Below, piece after piece: positions 58,483 through 64,000 of a DNA stretch of 64,000 bases. A program made the position numbers and the translations under genes. Numbering within the stretch: the first letter of the stretch is position 1; the number at the start of each line of letters is the position of its first letter. The stretch is from Denitrobaculum sp965225735. GTDB lineage: Bacteria; Pseudomonadota; Alphaproteobacteria; Kiloniellales; Kiloniellaceae. Location of the stretch: the NCBI GenBank assembly GCA_965225735.1, contig CBDDBN010000026.1:124001-188000 (forward strand). Direction: 5' to 3'. The notes beneath the pieces were generated by a model. The model had not been told where the DNA came from, did not search any database, and worked only from the letters and a program-made list of their open reading frames with translations.

Positions 58483-59430
58483 TCAAGCAGCCAACGCGCG
58501 GAGCGCGCGCCAGGGGCGGCCGTCAATCGCAGCGAGCCCTAAACCGATCAGCCCCATGCCCAGCATGTGCTTGAGCAACAGCACTTCGCCCAGGATCAGC
58601 ACACCCAGCAGAACGGCGCTGACGGGAATGAGGAAGGTCACGAGCAGCAGATTGGTTGCCCCGGCGGTCGAGAGAATCCGGAAGTAGAGGATGTACGCCA
58701 ACGCTGTCGAGAGAGCCGCAACGCCAATCAGTGCACCCACAGCCGCCAAGCTGGGCATCGGAAACTGCCAGGGTTGATCCACAGCCAGCATCACCGGCAC
58801 CATCATGATGCTCGAAGCGGTCACCTGCCCCGTCGCCGTCGCCATGGGCGAGACACCCATGGCCCGAAAACGGCGGCCATAGACACCGGCAAAGGCGTAA
58901 GACAGCGCACCAGCCAGCACCGCGAGCTGCGCGATGACACCAACGCTCAAAAGGTCGAAGCCGAGCGCACCCACGGCATCGCCGCCAATCATTACAGAAA
59001 CGCCGATCAACCCCAGTATGACGCCGACAAAGCGACCCACGTTCATTTTCTCATCAGCGGTCATCCAGTGGGCTACCAGCACGGTGAAAAGCGGCGTGGT
59101 CGCGTTCAAGATAGAGGCAACACCAGAAGCGATGTGGATCTGTCCCCAGACGATCAGCGTGAAGGGCACCACGTTGTTTAGAAACCCCATACCAAAGAAG
59201 GCAGCCCAGACCTTCGGCGCGCTCGGCATCGCTTGCCCCAGCAGACGCATAAAGATCAACAGAATGACCGCCGCCAGCACGACCCGACCCACCACCACAC
59301 TCAGGGTCGGCAGTTCCCGGACAGCAATCTCATTGAAAAAGAACGACCCGCCCCAGAGGATTGAGAGCAGAATCACCATGCCCCACTCCAGAGCGCCCAT
59401 CGAATGATTGATCGCCGTTCCGTTCTTCAT
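58483..59430 (-). CDS. DMT (EamA) family transporter
   Basis: 315 residues with ten helices in two EamA halves: ILLSILWGGSFFFNEIAVRE opens the first, VLAGALSYAFAGVYGRRFRA the second. Typical of metabolite exporters. Substrate unknown. Complete counterpart to the truncated DMT gene at the window's left edge. Confidence 0.88.
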   Translation of the reverse strand: MKNGTAINHSMGALEWGMVILLSILWGGSFFFNEIAVRELPTLSVVVGRVVLAAVILLIFMRLLGQAMPSAPKVWAAFFGMGFLNNVVPFTLIVWGQIHIASGVASILNATTPLFTVLVAHWMTADEKMNVGRFVGVILGLIGVSVMIGGDAVGALGFDLLSVGVIAQLAVLAGALSYAFAGVYGRRFRAMGVSPMATATGQVTASSIMMVPVMLAVDQPWQFPMPSLAAVGALIGVAALSTALAYILYFRILSTAGATNLLLVTFLIPVSAVLLGVLILGEVLLLKHMLGMGLIGLGLAAIDGRPWRALRALAA

Positions 59431-59516
59431 CGTACTGCGCCTTCGTCGGATTCCGTTTCCAGCTCAAAGATCTAGAGCTTTGCGCCAAAGACCGCCATCC
59501 GCTTCTTGCGCCGTAA

Positions 59517-60095
59517 TCACTTCAGGCAGAGCATTGCCGCGTCTGTTATGCCGGCCAGTCGCTGTTTGTCTTTCGTGAGTCGCCCGATCACACCGAAGCC
59601 CTGATAGCAGGCGGTCAGATGTAACGCGAGAGAAGCGGGATCTTTGTCCGCAGTGAGCACCCCCGATTCTTGCGCTTCAACGAGCCGATTATGGAACGCC
59701 GCTTCTATCCGTGCGAGGCCGGTTGCAACCTTCCTTTCTACCTCCGCATCTACGGCGGCGATTTCAGTCGCGGAATTGGTCAGCAGGCAACCGGTCAGTT
59801 GCTCCGGCGCCAGGTCTTCGTAGGCGCTGCGGAAAAAAGCCTCAATCGCCGCCAGCGGCTCGTCCTGCCCCAAGACCGTGTCGATCCTCATCCCGACGAC
59901 ACGCTCGATGTAGTAGTCGATCACGGCAAGGAAAAGGCCCTTCTTGCTGCCGAAAGCATTGTAGATGCTACCCGGCTGCAGCGCCGTCGCTTTTTCCAGA
60001 TCGATCAGGGAGGTCGAGCGATAGCCCTTGTCCCAGAAAACCCACATGGCGCCTTCCAGCACCTCCTGCCGATCGAACTCCTGATGACGGCCCAC
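59517..60095 (-). CDS. TetR family regulator
   Basis: 192 residues. The helix-turn-helix is RQEVLEGAMWVFWDKGYRST, SLIDLEKATALQPGSIYNAF; the remaining part (AIEAFFRSAYEDLAPEQLTG, CLLTNSATEIAAVDAEVERK) is a standard ligand-binding domain of the AcrR_4 type. GTG 60095 is chosen because AGAGGAG lies five bases upstream; a longer start at 60134 would run into the palindrome at 60137-60152. Divergent from the MBL-like gene, which it probably represses along with itself. Confidence 0.85.
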   Translation of the reverse strand: MGRHQEFDRQEVLEGAMWVFWDKGYRSTSLIDLEKATALQPGSIYNAFGSKKGLFLAVIDYYIERVVGMRIDTVLGQDEPLAAIEAFFRSAYEDLAPEQLTGCLLTNSATEIAAVDAEVERKVATGLARIEAAFHNRLVEAQESGVLTADKDPASLALHLTACYQGFGVIGRLTKDKQRLAGITDAAMLCLK

Positions 60096-60136
60096 AACGG
60101 CTCCTCTTGCAATCCTCTCCTGGTATGATAGCATTT

Positions 60137-60152
60137 TTGAGTAAACACTCAA
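60137..60152. promoter_or_regulatory. TetR operator palindrome
   Basis: TTGAGT-AAAC-ACTCAA has perfect 6-bp arms. It sits in the short divergent region, 16 bp before the MBL-like start and 42 bp before the TetR start. TTGAGTGNTTACTCAA-type words are common operators of this TetR subgroup. Confidence 0.65.
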
Positions 60153-60167
60153 GAATCGGATTTGATC

Positions 60168-60836
60168 ATGCCTAGCGAACTTTCCGCCTTCGAGAAACTG
60201 GATGGAATCGATGACCTCTTTACTGCCTACAAAGGGAATCTCCGCTGCACAGCTATTCGGCTGAATGACGGTCGTCTCTGTCTCTACAGCCCCGTGCAGA
60301 GCATCGGCCAGAAAGCCCTGCAGAGCTTGGCAGAGATCGGCGAGGTGGCGTTTCTGCTGGCACCCAACCACTACCACCACAAGGGCTTGAAGGAGTACGT
60401 CAAAAGCTTTCCCAACGCCCTCCTCTGCGCACCCGATTACGCAGCGCCGAGACTGCAGAAGGTCACCGGCCTGAGTTTTTCCAGCTTAGAAACCCTGGAA
60501 GCGCTTTTCCCTGCCGGGATCGCCATCGTGACACCCGACGGCCTGAAAACCGGCGAGATATGGCTGCGCATCGAAACCGCGGATAAGACGGCCTGGCTAC
60601 TGGTCGATGCTTTCTGCGGACCCAAGATCGGAAAAGGCAATGCGGCAATGGATACACCTGAAACCCTGAAGACCTTTCCGGTTTACGGAACAGGAGACAA
60701 GGCAAGCTATAAATCTTGGGTCACAAAACAGATCGGCAACGATAGGCCGGAGATCCTGATCCCCTGTCACGGCGCTGTTGTGCGTGCAAAGGACCTGCCG
60801 GCGAAACTGGAAAGACTGGTCGACGAGACCTTTTAA
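60168..60836 (+). CDS. Metallo-beta-lactamase-fold-like protein
   Basis: 222 residues. VAFLLAPNHYHHKGLKEYVK has the layout of the first metal motif but with His-Tyr-His-His in place of His-x-His-x-Asp-His; IPCHGAVVRAKD supplies the later His. This fits the DUF4336-like branch of the fold, which may not be hydrolytic. Divergent from TetR with a shared palindrome, so it is the likely target. Confidence 0.72.
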   Translation: MPSELSAFEKLDGIDDLFTAYKGNLRCTAIRLNDGRLCLYSPVQSIGQKALQSLAEIGEVAFLLAPNHYHHKGLKEYVKSFPNALLCAPDYAAPRLQKVTGLSFSSLETLEALFPAGIAIVTPDGLKTGEIWLRIETADKTAWLLVDAFCGPKIGKGNAAMDTPETLKTFPVYGTGDKASYKSWVTKQIGNDRPEILIPCHGAVVRAKDLPAKLERLVDETF

Positions 60837-61228
60837 GATTCGATCTCGCTATCAGGATCGGGTCGTTCGATAAACGCGCGCACCTGCAGCCAATCGGGCC
60901 TGATCATCTTTACGATGCGCCCGCTTGACCAGTCACCGAGCCAGGAAAAGAGTCCCCGCTTTTTGTTCAGATATGCACACAGCATTTCCTGAACCTGCTC
61001 TTCCTCCCACGGCTGCCACTCGCCGGCCGTACTCAGAAGGTTTCTGCCGAAAACAGGCGCGACTTCACGGTGCAGAATCTCCTCCGCTTCGGCGACGGAG
61101 AATTGCGCCGCCTTTATCGTGTCTGCGATCGCGCGGAAATCCTGTGCGTTCAGTTCAGTATCGAGAAACAGATCAGACAACGCCCGCCAAACCGGCGCGC
61201 GGCGATCTATTTCTTCTGCACTTAGCAT
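60833..61228 (-). CDS. DUF7079-like protein
   Basis: 131 residues. RRAPVWRALSDLFLDTELNA, FSVAEAEEILHREVAPVFGR, NLLSTAGEWQPWEEEQVQEM form the pattern of a small family (DUF7079) of unknown role. No signal or helix in the membrane. The stop overlaps that of the convergent MBL-like gene. Confidence 0.72.
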   Translation of the reverse strand: MLSAEEIDRRAPVWRALSDLFLDTELNAQDFRAIADTIKAAQFSVAEAEEILHREVAPVFGRNLLSTAGEWQPWEEEQVQEMLCAYLNKKRGLFSWLGDWSSGRIVKMIRPDWLQVRAFIERPDPDSEIES

Positions 61229-61236
61229 TCACAGCC

Positions 61237-61848
61237 TTAACGCTCAGCCAATGCCAAGCGGAGTCCTAAGGCTCCGAACGCCCCCGCGAACCCACGCCGC
61301 AGCCACAACATTACCCGCGGCTTGGAAATGACATAGCGCCGCGTGGCCGAGGCGAAGCCACCGTAGCCGACAAAGACGATAAAGGTCAGCAGCATGAAGG
61401 TTGCCGCAAGGCCCAGCATGTAGCCAGTCGGGTTGCTGGTGCCTGTCGGCACGAACTGCGGCAGAAAGGCGAGGAAGAAAAGCGAGAGTTTCGGGTTCAG
61501 GATATTCAGCAGGAAACCGTTGACGACGATTTTAAAGGCCGACAGAGGCGCCGTGTTCTCGGAAACCTGTAGACTGCTGCCGTCCCGCACCACACACCAG
61601 GCCATGTAGAAAAGATAGGCGACCCCCAGATACTTCACGATCTGAAAGGCCAGTGCGCTGGTGTGCAGCAGTGCCGCCAGTCCAGCGATGGAAGCTACAA
61701 TGTGCGGCAGGATCCCCAGTGTGCATCCCAGCGCTGCAAGCACGCTTGCGCGCCATCCTCTGCTCAGTCCGAATGCCAAAGTGTAGAGCACGCCCGTGCC
61801 CGGCAGGAGGATCACGACAATCGAGGTCAGCAGATATTCCAACGACAT
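61237..61848 (-). CDS. LysE/RhtB family exporter
   Basis: 203 residues, six hydrophobic segments. SIVVILLPGTGVLYTLAFGL is the family block with Pro-Gly-Thr-Gly, and FLLNILNPKLSLFFLAFLPQ the conserved Asn-Pro-Lys. Probably exports an amino acid. Upstream of, and 8 bp from, the DUF7079 gene on the same strand. Confidence 0.87.
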   Translation of the reverse strand: MSLEYLLTSIVVILLPGTGVLYTLAFGLSRGWRASVLAALGCTLGILPHIVASIAGLAALLHTSALAFQIVKYLGVAYLFYMAWCVVRDGSSLQVSENTAPLSAFKIVVNGFLLNILNPKLSLFFLAFLPQFVPTGTSNPTGYMLGLAATFMLLTFIVFVGYGGFASATRRYVISKPRVMLWLRRGFAGAFGALGLRLALAER

Positions 61849-61927
61849 AGAGCGGGCTCCGGGGCTGGGACTAAGGACCGGGTGATGAGATCAGACTTAA
61901 CGACGGCTTTCAAGATCCGGTACGAAG

Positions 61928-62356
61928 TCACCCTGCCTTCTTTCTTGCGTGATAGGTCAGCGCGAGCGCGATGCAATGCCGGAGCGCGTCCTCTGATGGC
62001 GGATCCTCGGCTTCGAAAAGCATGGCCCGATTACCCTCGAAGCGGAAGTCGTCAGGATAGAGTGCCCGGAAGTTTTCGATCAGCGACGTCTGACAGTGAC
62101 AATAGAGTGCGTAGCGCCCGACTTCGCCCTTGACCTGATCGATGCGGATCGTACTACCGCTCTTGGTCTTCGGCGTCAGGTAACTGGGCTGCCCCCACTT
62201 CAAGGTTTCCTGCAGCGGACCCACACCCTCCGTGTCGGCAGCGGTCTCCAGTATCAGGCTGCGGAGCTGGAGCAACTGGTCTCGAACTTCGTGCGGATAA
62301 GCGTCGAAAACCGAACGCACGGCGGGATCCTCAATGACATCGATCTGCTTCGCCAA
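61928..62356 (-). CDS. DUF1801 domain protein
   Basis: 142 residues. IEDPAVRSVFDAYPHEVRDQ, LKWGQPSYLTPKTKSGSTIR, and GRYALYCHCQTSLIENFRAL are the usual marks of this small domain of unknown role. Starts with TTG 62356 preceded by GGGAGAG. Confidence 0.82.
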   Translation of the reverse strand: MAKQIDVIEDPAVRSVFDAYPHEVRDQLLQLRSLILETAADTEGVGPLQETLKWGQPSYLTPKTKSGSTIRIDQVKGEVGRYALYCHCQTSLIENFRALYPDDFRFEGNRAMLFEAEDPPSEDALRHCIALALTYHARKKAG

Positions 62357-62429
62357 GTATCACTCTCCCTTCCTCGATGAGGGGGCAGAGGTTACCCGCT
62401 TATCAACGCCCCCCGCAACGCCCGCAGCG

Positions 62430-63332
62430 CTATATCTCTTCGCGACAAAGAGCCTGACAAAGACAATGCACCCCGCCGCCGCCAAGCGTGAACATAGACA
62501 TGTCCGGATCGTAGACCGTGAAACCCAACGCCCGCATCTTGTCGTTGAACTCGCTCGCGCCCTTCATGGACAGAACCTTGCTGTTGCCCAATGCCACTAG
62601 ATTGACGCCCAGATTCTTGGCCTCACGGTAAGGCACGTCGACGAAATCGAACCCCCAATCCTTCAACTGAGTCACCACCCAGGGCTCCAGGGCATCGACG
62701 CAGGCGACTAGTAGCTTCTCCGCCAGTGGCACCACAAGCCCGTCCATATGGACAAACTCCCGGCTGATGGGCGCAGTCACCGCCTCCCAGCCTTCCTTGC
62801 GGACGAAGTCTGCGACCTGTTCGGAGCCTTCCTTTTCCGAACGCTCACCGCAGTAACCGATTAGCACCCGCCCCGGTTCGAGGATCACGAAGTCGCCGCC
62901 TTCGAAGTGGCCCGCAGTCGCGAAATTCCAGATCGGGATCTCGTTCTCCTGATAGAACTTGATCGCCGTCACATAGTCAGCCCGCCGCACCTTGAGCTGC
63001 ATGTGGCAGATCAGTGCGCCCCAGGGCGTCATGGCCGAACTGTCACGGGCGAAGAAGTTTCGGTGCAGAACAGGGTCTGCTTCAAGGTAGTGGCAGGCAA
63101 CCCCATTGTCTTCGTAGATCGAAACCATCTCGGCGTGCTGCGCCATCGCCGTCTGGAGATCGAATTTCGCCCCGGTCTTGTGTGCGTTGGCGAGCGTCCG
63201 GCCGATCAGGGGACCGGCTTCGACCCATCGATAGTACTCCGGCTTTCCCAGCAAGACATCGCGCAAGGTCGCATGGTCGTTGTTGATTCCCCAAGCTCTT
63301 TCCTTGGTGGCGTTCGAAGCTGCATCAGGCAT
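62430..63332 (-). CDS. Dimethylarginine dimethylaminohydrolase-like enzyme
   Basis: 300 residues of the amidinotransferase superfamily. FARDSSAMTPWGALICHMQL, HFEGGDFVILEPGRVLIGYC (substrate Asp), FVHMDGLVVPLAEKLLVAC (catalytic His) and the C-terminal GGGGVHCLCQALCREE (catalytic Cys) match DDAH and arginine deiminase. It would hydrolyse a guanidino compound to citrulline or ornithine-type product plus an amine. ATG 63332 after GGGAGAGG; the longer frame starts outside the homology. Divergent from a LysR gene. Confidence 0.85.
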   Translation of the reverse strand: MPDAASNATKERAWGINNDHATLRDVLLGKPEYYRWVEAGPLIGRTLANAHKTGAKFDLQTAMAQHAEMVSIYEDNGVACHYLEADPVLHRNFFARDSSAMTPWGALICHMQLKVRRADYVTAIKFYQENEIPIWNFATAGHFEGGDFVILEPGRVLIGYCGERSEKEGSEQVADFVRKEGWEAVTAPISREFVHMDGLVVPLAEKLLVACVDALEPWVVTQLKDWGFDFVDVPYREAKNLGVNLVALGNSKVLSMKGASEFNDKMRALGFTVYDPDMSMFTLGGGGVHCLCQALCREEI

Positions 63333-63431
63333 AACCCTCTCCCTCGGCACGGTTTCAGGCCTAAGGGTAATCGCCAATTTAGTTATTAAAAATATCAGAA
63401 GAATAATCTTTACTTGTATAGAATGATAATT

Positions 63432-64000
63432 ATGTCACCGCTCCGCACATCACCCCTGGGCAAGCTCTCTAAGACGGACCTGCATCACTTGTCGGTCTTT
63501 GTAACTGTGACGGAAGCCGGCGGTTTTTCGGCGGCACAGGTTACTCTGAATGTCGCCACCTCCACCATTAGCCGGCAAATCTCCGAGCTTGAAACTCGTC
63601 TGAACCTGCGGCTTTGCCAGCGCGGCCGCAGCGGCTTCAGGCTCACAGATCAAGGGCAAACGGTCTATAAGGCGGCCAAACAACTCTTCGCGGCCCTGGA
63701 TAACTTCCGGGGCACGATCGACGCCAGTCGCGGCCGTCTCACGGGCCAGCTTTCCCTCGCCATCATCGAAAACTGGGTTGCCGACGACCGGGCACCCCTC
63801 GCCTCAGTTCTGGCCGAGTTCAAGTCACAGGCGCCGGAGGTCGGGATCGATATCTACTCGCTGGCACCGGACGACATCGAACTCGCCGTCTTCGATGGCC
63901 GCGCCGATGTGGGTATCGGCGTATTCCATCAACACCGCCCCGGATTGATCTACGATGCGATGGGCGACGATCCGGTCGAGCTTTACTGCGGCAAAGGTCA
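63432..64000 (+). CDS. LysR family regulator, 5' part
   Basis: The window ends inside this gene; 189 codons are visible. Helix-turn-helix DLHHLSVFVTVTEAGGFSAA, STISRQISELETRLNLRLCQ, then effector-domain start LTGQLSLAIIENWVADDRAP and FDGRADVGIGVFHQH. An ATG at 63423 is also possible. Divergent from the DDAH-like gene, 99 bp between starts, and probably its regulator. Confidence 0.88.
   Translation, partial: MSPLRTSPLGKLSKTDLHHLSVFVTVTEAGGFSAAQVTLNVATSTISRQISELETRLNLRLCQRGRSGFRLTDQGQTVYKAAKQLFAALDNFRGTIDASRGRLTGQLSLAIIENWVADDRAPLASVLAEFKSQAPEVGIDIYSLAPDDIELAVFDGRADVGIGVFHQHRPGLIYDAMGDDPVELYCGKG

Overview
The window looks like chromosome of a GC-rich Gram-negative alphaproteobacterium. It has many LysR, GntR, MerR and ROK regulators next to periplasmic-binding-protein ABC transporters, Shine-Dalgarno sites of the AGGAGG type, several GTG and TTG starts, frequent ATGA gene overlaps, and PEP-CTERM sorting tails that imply an outer membrane. 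No rRNA, tRNA or ribosomal-protein gene is present to settle the genus; a Rhodospirillales/Kiloniellales-like relative is only a guess.

Layout. 1-2.7 kb: end of a DMT exporter, an ABM monooxygenase, two tandem PEP-CTERM proteins and an AAC(3)-I-like acetyltransferase. 2.7-7.4 kb: ROK repressor divergent from a xylose-type ABC transporter (xylF, xylH, ATPase). 7.4-9.2 kb: a small accessory patch. A diverged second copy of the ATPase 3' end lies beyond a lone acidic gene, followed by two more orphan genes. 9.3-13.8 kb: a tightly overlapping minus-strand operon resembling a dlt system (hexapeptide acyltransferase, adenylating ligase fused to a carrier domain, SGNH/DltD-like protein, MBOAT, and a 50-residue DltX-like microprotein). 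14-20 kb: a MerR gene with a textbook 19-bp-spaced promoter and its SDR, LysE exporter, a short LysR divergent from ridA and an ATC-hydrolase gene, peroxiredoxin, GlxA-type regulator. 20-25.5 kb: GntR regulator divergent from a sugar-acid ABC transporter plus enolase-superfamily dehydratase and SDR. 25.5-31 kb: YunG-like protein, CitE-like lyase, GMC dehydrogenase pair, BacA-like protein, GNAT, Nudix. 31-34 kb: two thiol-redox genes with a divergent LysR. 34-37.5 kb: argC preceded by an arginine-rich leader peptide and an intrinsic terminator, a HAD and an amine oxidase. 38.9-40 kb: ohr/ohrR. 40-45.3 kb: iron-type ABC transporter bracketed by an intact araC gene and a decayed copy of it. 45.4-47.4 kb: Sel1-repeat protein and two small membrane proteins. 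47.6-51.6 kb: tungstate transporter tupBCA, a methyltransferase and a HTH-PBP regulator. 51.7-57.4 kb: unknown cysteine protein, then a possible Zur-controlled group (DUF1826, VOC, small secreted protein, FecBCD-type transporter). 57.4-64 kb: GNATs, exporters, TetR with its palindrome, MBL-like protein, DUF7079, DUF1801, a DDAH-like enzyme and a truncated divergent LysR.

The two strongest leads are the putative arginine attenuator of argC (leader 35114-35194, terminator 35057-35088) and the dlt-like operon ending in a microprotein with a C-terminal tyrosine motif (9259-9411), which is too short for ordinary gene calling. Third is the duplicated 3' end of the xylose ATPase around an orphan gene.
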